Below, one piece after another: positions 26,340 to 35,504 of a stretch of 52,906 nucleotides of DNA. This DNA comes from Paracoccus sp. (in: a-proteobacteria) (GTDB taxonomy: Bacteria; Pseudomonadota; Alphaproteobacteria; Rhodobacterales; Rhodobacteraceae). The stretch is from the NCBI RefSeq assembly GCF_030604785.1, contig NZ_JAUVVF010000024.1, forward strand, positions 1 through 52,906. The letters are read 5' to 3'. The notes below the pieces were generated by a model. It saw only the letters and a program-made list of their open reading frames with translations, had not been told where the DNA came from and made no database searches. Within the stretch, counting starts at the first letter, position 1. The number at the start of each line of letters is the position of its first letter. Position numbers and translations under genes: made by a program.

Positions 26340-27301
26340 ACGGGGGTCGGGTCGTCGGTCTCGATCCGGTGGATCAGCATGGCGGCGATGCGCCGCCCCG
26401 CCAGCCGCACCGAGGACCGCATCGCCGTGAATTCCGGCACCGCGTCACGGTTGCTGTAATAGGACAGGTCGTCGTCGAAGCAGACCACCGACAGGTCGCG
26501 GCCCAGTTGCAGCCCCGATTCCTGCGCGGCCTGACGCACACCCTCGGCGATCATCGTCGAGGAACACAGGATCGCCGTCGGGCGCGGGTCCTGCTGCAAA
26601 AGGTGCCGCGTCGCCGCATAGCCATGCGCGACCGTCATCTCGCCGCCCGGCATGTCGGGTCCGGGCGTCAGCCCCGCATCGCGCAGCGCGTTCAGATAGC
26701 CCTCGCGGCGGCGATGGGCAAAATCCATCCGCTCGTCCCCGTTGATCAGGGCGATGCGCCTGTGGCCCAGCTGGATCAGGAAGCCCGTCGCGCGCTCGAA
26801 GGCGCGGCGGTTGTTCACGTCCACCCAGGAATAGGGCTCGGACCGGCCCGAGACGCGGCCATGCACCACATAGGGCATTCCCAGCTTGTCCAGCAGCGCG
26901 GGGCGCGGGTCGTCATGGCGGGTGAATTGCACGATGACGCCGCCGACCATCTGCCGCGACTTGAGGCTGCGATAGGCGGCTTCCTGTTCGTCATCGGGCA
27001 GGACGGTCAGGTTGATCTCGTATTTGTGCTGGGCGCATTCCTCGCCGACCCCGGCCAGGAAATCGGCATAGATCGGGCTGACGATCTCGTTCCGGCCGGT
27101 GATCGGGATGACGCAGCTGATGACCGGCGCGCGGCCCATCGCCAGAAAGCGGGCATGGGCGTTCGGGCTGTAGCCATGTTCGCGCGCGGCGGCGATCAGG
27201 CGCGCGCGCGTCTGTTCGTTCACCTCGGGATGGCCGTTCAGCGCGCGGCTGACGGTGGTTTGCGACATGCCCACCAGCCGGGCGAATTCCTTGAGCCTCA
27301 T
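26279..27301 (-). CDS. LacI-family transcriptional regulator
   Basis: The 340-residue regulator has an N-terminal LacI helix-turn-helix (MRLKEFARLVGMSQTTVSRALNGHPEVNEQTRARL) followed by a hinge and a periplasmic-binding-protein-like sensor domain (VISCVIPIT, GGVIVQF, YSWVDVNNRRAF, HRRIALINGD, AILCSSTMIAEGV, LSVVCFDDDLSYY). The family binds sugars or related effectors. No sugar transporter or catabolic gene is adjacent, so its target is unknown and it may act in trans. The ATG at 27301 is the natural family start. It overlaps the convergent DUF429-like gene by 61 bases at the 3' end. Confidence 0.93.
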   Translation of the reverse strand: MRLKEFARLVGMSQTTVSRALNGHPEVNEQTRARLIAAAREHGYSPNAHARFLAMGRAPVISCVIPITGRNEIVSPIYADFLAGVGEECAQHKYEINLTVLPDDEQEAAYRSLKSRQMVGGVIVQFTRHDDPRPALLDKLGMPYVVHGRVSGRSEPYSWVDVNNRRAFERATGFLIQLGHRRIALINGDERMDFAHRRREGYLNALRDAGLTPGPDMPGGEMTVAHGYAATRHLLQQDPRPTAILCSSTMIAEGVRQAAQESGLQLGRDLSVVCFDDDLSYYSNRDAVPEFTAMRSSVRLAGRRIAAMLIHRIETDDPTPVQELLEAELVVGRSTAPPSC

Positions 27302-27497
27302 GTCCTGCTTGCCGTCGGGTCGGGTTCGTTCAGGGAAGGCGGCGCCCCCTCCTGCGCCGCGATCTCGCCGCCGCATGGCGCGGCGCGAAACGATCATAGA
27401 CGCCAGACGCTTACCGGCGCAAGCATCGCAAGGGTCGACCGGAACGCGCATCCGGCGCGTGCGTTGTGCCCCTGTCCCCATGCATCGAGGAGAGAGC

Positions 27498-28208
27498 ATG
27501 AGCAACCGCGCCCTGGCCCTTGCCGTCCTGATCGCCGCCATCGCCTTTGCGGCATCGCCGGTGATCTTTCCCGAATTCGCGGGCTACCGTCCCGAACTGT
27601 TCCCGATTCCGCAAGAGAACCCGCCCGTGCAGCCTGCGGGCTGGGCCTTCTCGATCTGGGGGGTGATCTATGCGTGGTTGATCCTGGGCGCGGGCTACGG
27701 GTTTTGGCGCCATGCCGATGACGGGGACTGGCGTCCGATGCGGTTGTGGCTGCTGGCAAGCCTGGCCGTCGGCTTCTTCTGGATCCCGGTCGCGAACCGC
27801 CTGCCGGGTCTGGCCACCCTGATGATCCTAGTGATGATGGCCACGGCGGTCACGGCCATGATCCGGGCCGGGCGCGGGCATCCCTGGCTGGAGGGGCGGC
27901 CCGTCGCGCTTTATGCGGGGTGGCTGACGGCGGCCTCGGGTGTGTCCATCGGCGTCTGGCTGGGCGGGCATGGCTGGCTGTCGCCGCAGGCTGCCGCGAT
28001 CCTGTGCCTGATCGGCATCGCCGTGGCCGCCTTGGCGATCCAGTCGCGCCAGCCGCTGGAATGGGCCTATCCGACGGCGGTGATCTGGGCGCTTCTGGGC
28101 GTCGTTGCCGCGAATGCGCCGCGCGGAAACTGGGTGATCGTCGCGCTGGCCGCCCTGGCCGCGATTGCGCTGTCCGGTCGCATCTGCCAGGCTTACGCTC
28201 GAAGATAG
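27498..28208 (+). CDS. multi-pass membrane protein, tryptophan-rich, TspO/MBR-like
   Basis: The 236-residue protein is almost wholly hydrophobic, with seven or eight predicted membrane segments. The block PAGWAFSIWGVIYAWLILGAG recalls the aromatic-rich first part of TspO/MBR proteins, and TAVIWALLGVVAAN fits a later helix. It is longer than the ~160-residue, five-helix TspO, so it belongs to an extended branch or only resembles it. The ATG at 27498 has GAGGAGAG in front. It is divergent from the LacI-type gene and followed after 26 bases by a peroxidase-like gene, possibly co-transcribed. Ligand and role are unknown. Confidence 0.7.
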   Translation: MSNRALALAVLIAAIAFAASPVIFPEFAGYRPELFPIPQENPPVQPAGWAFSIWGVIYAWLILGAGYGFWRHADDGDWRPMRLWLLASLAVGFFWIPVANRLPGLATLMILVMMATAVTAMIRAGRGHPWLEGRPVALYAGWLTAASGVSIGVWLGGHGWLSPQAAAILCLIGIAVAALAIQSRQPLEWAYPTAVIWALLGVVAANAPRGNWVIVALAALAAIALSGRICQAYARR

Positions 28209-28234
28209 GCTTCACGCATCAACAGGAGGCTCTG

Positions 28235-28771
28235 ATGCGTCGTCGTGTATTTCTTGGGCTGGCCGCCGCGATGGGCGCGCTGACGGGCCGCGCGAGTGCG
28301 GCCGAGGCGCCGGGCTTCACCTTTCCCTCGATCGACGGGGGCGAACTGGACAGCATGGCGTGGCGCGGCCAGCCGGTTCTGGTGGTGAACACGGCCTCGC
28401 TGTGCGGCTTTTCCGGCCAGCTGCGCGAGATGCAGTCCCTGCACGAGACCTATGGCCCGCAGGGTCTGGTCGTGCTGGCCGTGCCGTCCAATGACTTCAA
28501 CCAGGAGCTGGCGACCGGGGCCGAGGTCCGCGAATATTGCGAGATGGAATACGGGATCGACCTGCCCATGACCGACATCCTGCCGGTCGCGCGCGGCGAG
28601 GTTCATCCCTTCTATGCCTGGGTCCGCCAGCAAACGGGCTTCGTGCCGAAGTGGAACTTTGCCAAGGTTCTGCTGGGGCCGGACGGGCAGGTGATCGGCA
28701 CTTGGAATTCCTTCACCCGACCGGGTGCGGATTCGATCCGTCAGGGCTTTGCGCCGCATCTGCGCGGCTGA
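28235..28771 (+). CDS. exported glutathione-peroxidase-family protein
   Basis: The 178-residue thioredoxin-fold peroxidase has an N-terminal export signal with twin Arg (RRRVFLGLAAAMGALTG, cleavage near ASA), so it probably acts in the periplasm, perhaps through Tat. Active-site blocks are NTASLCGFSG (Cys57 in place of selenocysteine), LAVPSNDFNQE and VPKWNFAKVLL (Trp140, Asn141). The canonical Gln of the Cys-Gln-Trp-Asn tetrad is Asp87 here. AGGAGG precedes the ATG at 28235. The electron donor is more likely thioredoxin or another thiol than glutathione, as for most bacterial members. It ends only four bases from the convergent SDR gene. Confidence 0.85.
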   Translation: MRRRVFLGLAAAMGALTGRASAAEAPGFTFPSIDGGELDSMAWRGQPVLVVNTASLCGFSGQLREMQSLHETYGPQGLVVLAVPSNDFNQELATGAEVREYCEMEYGIDLPMTDILPVARGEVHPFYAWVRQQTGFVPKWNFAKVLLGPDGQVIGTWNSFTRPGADSIRQGFAPHLRG

Positions 28772-28775
28772 GCCC

Positions 28776-29444
28776 TCACCACGGGACGATCTGACCCTTC
28801 CAGTCGCGGAAGCTGCCGCTGTCATCCGGCGTCAGGGCCGCGATCACGTCCAGCAGCGCGCGCGCGCTTTCATCGGGGCTGATCGTCGGATGGCGCGCGG
28901 CGTATTTCGCCGTCAGCGGCGTCGCCACCGTCCCGGGATGCAGCGCGACCAGCACGGCGCGGGGATTGCGCCGACGCCATTCGATCGCGGCCGTGCGGAT
29001 GATCTGGTTCTGCGCGGCCTTGGCGGCGCGATAGGACACCCAGCCCCCCAGCCCGTTATCCCCGATCGACCCGACCCGCGCCGAAAGCGAGGCCAGCACG
29101 GGCCGCCCCTCGCGCGACAGCAGCGGCGCGAAATGGCGGATGACCAGCGCGACGCCCGTGGCGTTCAGCGCGAAATGCGCGGCCATGGCCTCGGGGTCCA
29201 GCGCGTCCATGGTCTTTTCCGGCTGCCGGCCGTCGATCACCAGCGCCCCGGTCGCGTTGAAGATCAGGTCAAAGCGCTGGTCGGCCAGCGCCTGCGCCTG
29301 GGCGGCAACGGTTGCGGGACGGGTCAGGTCCAGCCCGTCAGCGCTGCGCGACAGGCCGGTGACCGTCACGCCCCGGGCCCGCAGCCTGTCGGCCAGCGCC
29401 GCGCCGACCCCGCCCGAAACACCAAGGATCAGTGCCTTTTCCAT
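28776..29444 (-). CDS. short-chain dehydrogenase/reductase
   Basis: This 222-residue Rossmann oxidoreductase has the nucleotide loop ILGVSGGVGAALADRL, IFNATGAL, a catalytic Ser in ASLSARVGSIGD and YRAAKAAQN (YxxxK). The order and length match C-factor/CsgA-like SDRs. The C-terminal LHPGTVATPLT is the usual PG motif. The ATG at 29444 has GGAGG upstream. It lies downstream of the photolyase gene with a 15-base gap and is probably co-transcribed. Substrate unknown. Confidence 0.9.
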   Translation of the reverse strand: MEKALILGVSGGVGAALADRLRARGVTVTGLSRSADGLDLTRPATVAAQAQALADQRFDLIFNATGALVIDGRQPEKTMDALDPEAMAAHFALNATGVALVIRHFAPLLSREGRPVLASLSARVGSIGDNGLGGWVSYRAAKAAQNQIIRTAAIEWRRRNPRAVLVALHPGTVATPLTAKYAARHPTISPDESARALLDVIAALTPDDSGSFRDWKGQIVPW

Positions 29445-29459
29445 CCCGTCGCCTCCTTG

Positions 29460-30836
29460 TCAGGATTTCAGGTCCTCATAGGCCGTCAGCGCCCGCGCCC
29501 GCCCCTGCGCCAGCGAGATCGACGGCACCGCCCGCCGCGTCAGGTCGATCTTCCATGACCGGGGCGCGGCGGCGGCGAAATCACGCGCGCCCTCGCCCGT
29601 CGGGCGCATCCAGTGGTCGCGATAGGCGCATTTCGGGTCGAACTTGTCGCCCTGACCGTCGGGGTTGAAGACCCGGAAGAACGGCGAGGCATCCGGCCCG
29701 CAGCCTGCCACCCATTGCCAGTTCATCGCATTCGAGGCCGGGTCCCAGTCGGTCAGGCAGCGGGCGAACCAGTCCAGCCCGACGCGCCAATGGGTCAGCA
29801 GGTGCTTGGTCAGGTAGCTGGCCGTGATCATCCGCACGCGGTTGTGCATCCGGCCCGTCGCATAAAGCTCCCGCATTCCGGCATCGACCATGGCGACGCC
29901 TGTCTGGCCGCGCCGCCAGCATTCCGCATCGGCATTGTCGCGCTTCCATGGAAAGCGGTCCCATTCCTCGCGCCAGCAACGCTGGTCCATCTGCGGCGAT
30001 TCGTGCAGCAGGTCGCGGGCGAATTCGCGCCAGGCGAGTTCCGACAGGAAGCCCTCGGCGCCCGCCCGGCCGTCCTGAAAGGCGGGCAGGGCGCGGTGCC
30101 AGACGCGCCGGGCGCTGATCTCGCCCACGGCCAGCGCATCGGCGAGGCCGGATGTGGCGCGGGGCCGGAAGGGGTGGTTGCGATGCGTGTCGTAATCCGG
30201 CAGCGGGCCGTCCAGGAATTCCGACAGGCGGGCATGGGCCTCGTCCTCGCCGGGGCGGGTATGGCGGGCGACCACGTCCCAGCCCCGGTCCATCGCCGCC
30301 CGCGCCTCGGGCCAGTCCAGGCCGTCGCTGTCGGGCCAGTCATCGGGCGAGGACAGGCGGGGCGCGTCCTGCGGCGGGGCGATGTCCTGCTGGCGCAGCG
30401 CCTTCCAGAAGGGGGTGAACACCTTGTAGGGCCCGCCCGTCTGCGTCCGCAGGCTGGCCCGTTCCACCAGATCGGCCAGCGGATGCAGGTGCAGGCTGGC
30501 CCTGCCGCGTTCCACCGCCGCCCGAAGCCCGTGATCCGAGGCGAAGGGAAAGCCGGTGCTGGCATGAATCTGCGTGGCGCCGGTGTCGCGCAGGACGGCC
30601 TCGATCACCTCGGCGGGGGTGCCGCGCCGGACGATCAGGCGGCTGCCGCGCTGGCGCAGGCTGGCATCCAGACGCGGCAGCGACAGGGCCTGCCGCATGG
30701 CGCTGGCCGGGTGGTCTGCGGCCTCGGCCGGATCGAGGATCACCAGCGGGATCACCGCGCCCGCTTTGGCCGCCGCGATCAGCGCGGGGTGATCGTCAAG
30801 ACGCAGGACGCGCCGGAACCAGCAGATGACCGTCAT
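29460..30836 (-). CDS. phrB: deoxyribodipyrimidine photolyase
   Basis: This flavoenzyme repairs cyclobutane pyrimidine dimers with blue light. The 458 residues include an N-terminal antenna domain (VICWFRRVLRLDDHPAL) and a C-terminal FAD domain. The FAD domain has GYxVFTPFWKAL-type PYKVFTPFWKAL, ELAWREFARDLL, RRGQTGVAMVDAGMREL, MHNRVRMITASYLTKHLL, NAMNWQWVAG and FNPDGQGDKFDP. Trp residues at the three electron-transfer positions (in CWRRG, THWRVG and MNWQW) are intact. The N-terminal FRxDLRL motif has Val in place of Asp. The ATG at 30836 fits the family; upstream codons in frame are not conserved. Confidence 0.95.
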   Translation of the reverse strand: MTVICWFRRVLRLDDHPALIAAAKAGAVIPLVILDPAEAADHPASAMRQALSLPRLDASLRQRGSRLIVRRGTPAEVIEAVLRDTGATQIHASTGFPFASDHGLRAAVERGRASLHLHPLADLVERASLRTQTGGPYKVFTPFWKALRQQDIAPPQDAPRLSSPDDWPDSDGLDWPEARAAMDRGWDVVARHTRPGEDEAHARLSEFLDGPLPDYDTHRNHPFRPRATSGLADALAVGEISARRVWHRALPAFQDGRAGAEGFLSELAWREFARDLLHESPQMDQRCWREEWDRFPWKRDNADAECWRRGQTGVAMVDAGMRELYATGRMHNRVRMITASYLTKHLLTHWRVGLDWFARCLTDWDPASNAMNWQWVAGCGPDASPFFRVFNPDGQGDKFDPKCAYRDHWMRPTGEGARDFAAAAPRSWKIDLTRRAVPSISLAQGRARALTAYEDLKS

Positions 30837-30982
30837 GTTTGCCCCCTTCCGTTGCATCACCACGCCCGAAAGCGTCGAAAAGTTTCCCGATCACGCCCTG
30901 CTTTCGGCGGCAAGGGGATGCGCGCCATTGTCACACCGGGCTGGGCTGCTATAGCTGTCGGCCTGACAAGGCCAGCACAAGG

Positions 30983-31750
30983 ATGCCCCACAGCGTGACC
31001 GAAACGCCGCCAGGAACCGGGCTTGTCTCGCTGGTCTCTGCCGGGCCGGGCGATCCCGAGCTGTTGACGCTGAAGGCCGCGCGGCGTCTGGCCGAGGCCG
31101 AGGTGGTGCTGTTCGACGACCTCGCCTCTGGTCCCGTTCTGGATCACGCCAATCCGCAGGCCGAGCTGATCGCGGTGGGCAAGCGGGCCGGCCGACCCTC
31201 GGCCCGGCAAGAGGCCGTGAACCGGCTGATCGTGGATCACGCCCGGTCGGGGCGCCGCGTCGTGCGGCTGAAATCGGGCGATGCGGGCATCTTCGGACGG
31301 CTGGAAGAGGAACTGGTCGCGCTGGCGCAGGCCGGTATCCCGTTCGAGATCGTTCCGGGCGTGACGACCGCCAGCGCGGCGGCGGCGGCGGCGGGGATGC
31401 CGCTGACCCGGCGGCTGACCGCGCGGCGGCTGCAATTCGTCACCGGCGCCGACGTGACCGGCCAATTGCCGCAGGACGTGAACTGGGCCGCCCTGGCCGA
31501 TCCGCAGGCCACCACGGCGGTCTTCATGGGCCAGCGCAGCTTTCCCGCGCTGGTGGCGGGCCTTCGCGCGCATGGCCTGCCCGGCGACACGCCCGCTTTG
31601 TTCGCCGAGGCCGTCGGCCATCCCGGCCAGCGGCTGGAGCCGACCACGATCGAGGCCCTTGCCCGGCGTCTGAAGGGTGTCGTGCCCGACCAGCCGGCGC
31701 TGATCCTCTATGGTCCGCTGGCGCTGTCCGAGGGCGAGAAACAGGGTTAA
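30983..31750 (+). CDS. cobA: uroporphyrinogen-III C-methyltransferase
   Basis: SUMT uses S-adenosylmethionine to convert uroporphyrinogen III to precorrin-2, the branch point to siroheme and cobalamin. The 255-residue protein has the family signature blocks LVSLVSAGPGDPELLTLKAARRL, VVLFDDLAS, KRAGRPSARQEAVNRL, VVRLKSGDAGIFGR, PFEIVPGVTTASAAAAAAGMPLTRR and the late AEAVGHPGQR. It lacks the CysG oxidase/chelatase half. The ATG at 30983 is used; a GTG at 30995 is possible. It is divergent from phrB and followed by a hairpin at its stop. No other cob or cysG gene is near. Confidence 0.93.
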   Translation: MPHSVTETPPGTGLVSLVSAGPGDPELLTLKAARRLAEAEVVLFDDLASGPVLDHANPQAELIAVGKRAGRPSARQEAVNRLIVDHARSGRRVVRLKSGDAGIFGRLEEELVALAQAGIPFEIVPGVTTASAAAAAAGMPLTRRLTARRLQFVTGADVTGQLPQDVNWAALADPQATTAVFMGQRSFPALVAGLRAHGLPGDTPALFAEAVGHPGQRLEPTTIEALARRLKGVVPDQPALILYGPLALSEGEKQG

Positions 31751-31758
31751 CCCCCTGT
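31741..31758 (+). terminator. hairpin spanning the cobA stop codon
   Basis: ACAGGG-TTAACC-CCCTGT pairs across the TAA stop of cobA, with an AT-rich stretch following (AAATCATGACG, then TTAAAATCC). It could terminate cobA transcription ahead of the RTX gene. Short stem, no clean U-tract. Confidence 0.4.
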
Positions 31759-31877
31759 AAATCATGACGATCCGTTAAAATCCAAGCAAAAGCGGGGCTG
31801 TTCAGGCTAGCGCGAAGCCCCCATCCTGCCGGTGCAGAACCCGGTCTGGTCCGGGGCCATCGCAGCCGTTGAACATC

Positions 31878-34800
31878 ATGATCACCTATCGCCACGTGAC
31901 CATGTTCGGGGTCACGCAACAACGCTGGCTGTCCAACGTCACCGATCTGGCGATTGCCGAATCGGGTGGGCAGTTCATGCTGTTCGCGGCGACCCAGATC
32001 GGCGGCGGGCTGACGAGCTATGCGATCAGCCATCCCGACCAGCCGCTGCAGATGCTGCGAAACCGGGCCTATCTGGACAATTTCAGCTATTCCGGCCCGC
32101 CCGAGATCACGCTGCTGTCGATCGGCGGGCGCAACCTGCTGCACCTGGGCCAGCTGGGCGGCGCGACCAATCTGGCCGTGACCTATCGGATGGATAACGG
32201 CGCGATGCCGGCCTTCGGCACGGCCTTCCCCTCGGGCCTGCCCGCAGGTCGGATCACGGCGATGGAGCAGGTGTCGCTGCCGGGAGGCGATTTCGTGCTG
32301 ATCGCGCAGGGCGGGCTGACGCTGAGCCTGCATCGCGTGGGCGCGGATGGCGGGCTGGTGCGGCAATCCTCGCTGACCATCCCGACGCCCGACCGCGCCA
32401 CCCCCGGCGCGCAGATCGACCAGGTGGCGGTGGCGCAGGTCGATGGCCAGACCGTCGTGGTCACCATCTCCGGGAACGGCAATTTCGTCTCGACGCATCT
32501 TGTCTCGGACAGCGGCCATATCGGGCCGGGCAATCTGCATGTCGCGGCCCGCGGCATGGGCTACGACCAGCCCTCGCAATTGAAGGTGGTCGAGGTCGGG
32601 GGCAGCACCTTCGTCATCCTTGGATCGGGCGGGTCGAACTCGATCTCGGTCTTCCGGCTGGACGGTCAGGGGCGGCTGACCGGCACCGACCACATCATCG
32701 ACGAACGGACGACGCGCTTCCAATCCGTCACCGCCATGGAAAGCGTCCAGGTGGACGGCCGCACCCTGTTGTTCGTGGGCGGCGCGGATGACGGGATCTC
32801 GGTCTTCACGCTGCTGCCGGACGGGCGGCTGCTGCACCTGCTGACCATCGAGGACACGAACGGCACCACGCTGGCCAATGTCGGCGTGATCCGGGCGGTG
32901 GTGGTCGAGGGGCGCGTGATGCTGTTCGTGACCAGCACCACCGAGACCGGGATCACGCAATTCGTCTTTGACCCCGGCCGGATCGGGCTGACGAGGCAGG
33001 TCGGCGCGGGCGCGCAGGGCGGGACCACCGGCAACGACCTGCTGCTGGCAGGACCCGACACGACGCGGCTGTCGGGGGGCGCGGGCGACGACATCCTGGT
33101 GACCGCCGGGCGCCAGATCAGCCTGACGGGCGGCGACGGGCGGGACCTGTTCGTCGTGACGCGCATGCGAGGGACCGTCACCATCACCGATTACGAGCCG
33201 GGCATCGACCGGCTGGACCTGGCGCTTCTGGGCAATGTCCGCAGCATCTGGCAGCTGCGCTTCGTCCCGACCAGCACTGGCGTCCTGATCGTCGCGGGCG
33301 AGGTGGTGATCGACATCCAGACCCGCAACGGCCGGTCGCTGACCATCGGCGATTTCTCGAACGAGATGCTGTTTCCCGTCTCGCATTACCTGCTGCCGGA
33401 ACTGGACCCGTCCCGCATCCGCCCCGAGGACACGCCTTCGGACATGCCCGAATGGCTGTTCGGCACCGAGGGGCCGGACCTGCTGCTGGGCGGCCCCCGC
33501 CCCGAGATGATCAATGCAGGCGGCGGCAACGACACCGTCTCGGCCGGCGGGGGCAATGACACGGTGCGGGCCGGGGCCGGAAATGACGTGGTGCGCGGGG
33601 GCGAGGGCAATGACCTCATCTACGGCGGTGCGGGGCGGGACACGCTGTTCGGGGATGGCGGCGACGACGTCCTGCACGGAGAGGACGGGAGCGACACGCT
33701 CTATGGCGGCGAGGGCAACGACACGCTGCATGGCGGCGGCGGCGACGACCTGCTTTATGGCGGCAACGGCAATGACCGGCTGTTCGGCGGTCCGGGCAAC
33801 GACACCCTGTCGGGCGAGGCCGGCAACGATTATCTCGAGGCGCTGCAGGGCAACAACCGCCTGCTGGGCGGGCCGGGCAACGACACGCTGGTTGCCGGAG
33901 CGGGCTCTGATTACCTGAACGGCGGCAGCGGCAATGACCTGCTGCGGGGCGGCGGCGGGGCGGACACGCTGCTGGGCGAGGACGGCAACGACACGCTCTA
34001 TGGCGAGGACGGAAACGACTCGCTGGAAGGCGGCAATGGCGACGACCAGCTATTCGGGGACGAGGGCAACGACACGCTGCGCGGCGGCGCGGGGCGCGAC
34101 CGGCTGTATGGCGGCGGCGGCAACGATCAGCTTTGGGGCGATGACGGGGATGACACGCTCTGGGGGCATGCGGGCGACGACGTGCTGCGCGGCGGGACCG
34201 GCAATGACGTCCTGTTCGGCGGGGCCGGGCGCGACCTGCTGTTCGGCGAGGACGGCGACGATGTCCTGCACGGCGAGGATGGTGACGATTCGCTCAGCGG
34301 CGGCCGGGGCAACGACACGCTGCACGGGGGCGCGGGCAATGACCAGCTTTGGGGTGACGACGGCAACGACCTGCTGATGGGCGGCGCGGGAGACGACACG
34401 CTGCGCGGCGGGCTGGGCAACGACACGATGCAGGGCGATCTGGGCAACGATCTGCTGATCGACGATCTGGGCGACAACCTCTTTGACGGCGGGGCAGGCA
34501 ATGACACGATCCGCGCGGGGCCCGGGCGCGACACGATCCTGGGCGGCGAGGGCAACGATCTGGCCTTTGGCGGTGACGGCAACGATGTCATCGATGGCGG
34601 GCCGGGCGACGACATCCTGCATGGCGAGGGCGGCGATGACCGCCTTCTGGGGGGCGCCGGCAATGATCGCCTGTTCGGCGGCCCGGGGCGCGACACGCTG
34701 ATGGGCGGTTCGGGCAATGACACTCTGTTCGGCGGGATCGGCAACGATCTCTTGCAGGACCTGATCGGCAACAACCGCTTCGAGGGCGGGCCGGGCAACG

Positions 34801-35504
34801 ACACGATCCGCGCCGGGGCGGGGCGCGACACGATCCTGGGCGGGACCGGCGCCGATCTCGTCTATGCGGGTGGTGGCAATGACCGCGTCCTTGGCGGGCC
34901 GGGGGATGACACGCTTTATGGCGGCGCCGGCGACGACACGATCGAGGGCGGGAACGGCAATGACCGGATCTTCGGCGGCGGCGGCAATGACCGACTGCTG
35001 GGCGGGCCGGGTGCCGACATCATCCTGGGCGGGCCGGGCCATGATCTTCTGATGGGCGGGATGGGCAATGACACGCTGGAAGGCGGCACGGGCCGGGACA
35101 CCTTGCGCGGGGGGCCGGGACACGACCTGCTGCGCGGCCAGATGGGCAACGATCTTCTCGAAGGCGGCGACGGCAATGACACGCTGGTCGGCGGCCTTGG
35201 CGCCGATACTCTGATCGGCGGGCGGGGGCGCGACATCTTCCGCGTTCTGGGCCGCAATGACAGCCCCGTCGATGCGCCCGACCTGATCCGTGACTTCACG
35301 CGCGGCGAGGACCGGCTGGACCTGTCCTTCCTGCGCGTCAGCTATATGGGGCAGGGCGGGCATTCTGGCGAACGCTCGGTCCGGTGGCAGGTCTCGGGCA
35401 ACGAGACGCATGTCTGGATCGATCTGGACGGGGACCGCCGCGCCGACATGCTGATCCGCCTTGAAGGCATGAGCGGCCTCGGCGCCGAGGATTTCCTGTT
35501 CTAG
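31878..35504 (+). CDS. large RTX (hemolysin-type calcium-binding repeat) protein
   Basis: The 1208-residue protein has no Sec signal, as expected for type I secretion through a C-terminal signal. Residues 1 to about 375 form beta-propeller-like repeats with recurring blocks such as [15 protein letters not shown] and [16 protein letters not shown] first RTX cap follows ([29 protein letters not shown]). Then 64 consecutive GGxGxDxLx nonapeptides in exact 27-base register run from 33513 to 35240. A second cap ([17 protein letters not shown]) leads to the end GAEDFLF. The start is ATG 31878 or TTG 31869; neither has a strong ribosome site. No HlyB/HlyD/TolC-type secretion gene is in the window. 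Function unknown: adhesin, S-layer-like or enzyme-free matrix protein. Its stop shares CTAG with queG. Confidence 0.9.
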   Translation: MITYRHVTMFGVTQQRWLSNVTDLAIAESGGQFMLFAATQIGGGLTSYAISHPDQPLQMLRNRAYLDNFSYSGPPEITLLSIGGRNLLHLGQLGGATNLAVTYRMDNGAMPAFGTAFPSGLPAGRITAMEQVSLPGGDFVLIAQGGLTLSLHRVGADGGLVRQSSLTIPTPDRATPGAQIDQVAVAQVDGQTVVVTISGNGNFVSTHLVSDSGHIGPGNLHVAARGMGYDQPSQLKVVEVGGSTFVILGSGGSNSISVFRLDGQGRLTGTDHIIDERTTRFQSVTAMESVQVDGRTLLFVGGADDGISVFTLLPDGRLLHLLTIEDTNGTTLANVGVIRAVVVEGRVMLFVTSTTETGITQFVFDPGRIGLTRQVGAGAQGGTTGNDLLLAGPDTTRLSGGAGDDILVTAGRQISLTGGDGRDLFVVTRMRGTVTITDYEPGIDRLDLALLGNVRSIWQLRFVPTSTGVLIVAGEVVIDIQTRNGRSLTIGDFSNEMLFPVSHYLLPELDPSRIRPEDTPSDMPEWLFGTEGPDLLLGGPRPEMINAGGGNDTVSAGGGNDTVRAGAGNDVVRGGEGNDLIYGGAGRDTLFGDGGDDVLHGEDGSDTLYGGEGNDTLHGGGGDDLLYGGNGNDRLFGGPGNDTLSGEAGNDYLEALQGNNRLLGGPGNDTLVAGAGSDYLNGGSGNDLLRGGGGADTLLGEDGNDTLYGEDGNDSLEGGNGDDQLFGDEGNDTLRGGAGRDRLYGGGGNDQLWGDDGDDTLWGHAGDDVLRGGTGNDVLFGGAGRDLLFGEDGDDVLHGEDGDDSLSGGRGNDTLHGGAGNDQLWGDDGNDLLMGGAGDDTLRGGLGNDTMQGDLGNDLLIDDLGDNLFDGGAGNDTIRAGPGRDTILGGEGNDLAFGGDGNDVIDGGPGDDILHGEGGDDRLLGGAGNDRLFGGPGRDTLMGGSGNDTLFGGIGNDLLQDLIGNNRFEGGPGNDTIRAGAGRDTILGGTGADLVYAGGGNDRVLGGPGDDTLYGGAGDDTIEGGNGNDRIFGGGGNDRLLGGPGADIILGGPGHDLLMGGMGNDTLEGGTGRDTLRGGPGHDLLRGQMGNDLLEGGDGNDTLVGGLGADTLIGGRGRDIFRVLGRNDSPVDAPDLIRDFTRGEDRLDLSFLRVSYMGQGGHSGERSVRWQVSGNETHVWIDLDGDRRADMLIRLEGMSGLGAEDFLF
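33513..35240 (+). repeat. 64 tandem 27-base RTX repeats
   Basis: Sixty-four nonapeptide codon blocks run without a single insertion or deletion, so the register is perfect from NAGGGNDTV to IGGRGRDIF. Three blocks lose the calcium-binding glycines: EALQGNNRL (unit 13), IDDLGDNLF (unit 36) and QDLIGNNRF (unit 47). Units 36-39 and 47-50 form a higher-order copy, and units 5-9 resemble units 27-31. Confidence 0.9.

Noticed and set aside
27302..27497. LacI-type operator in the divergent gap
   Set aside because: I looked for an even palindrome around a central CG; only weak, imperfect candidates were seen, so no site is called.
33513..35240. CRISPR-like periodicity
   Set aside because: The 27-base period is coding, in frame, continuous without spacers, and gives RTX nonapeptides.
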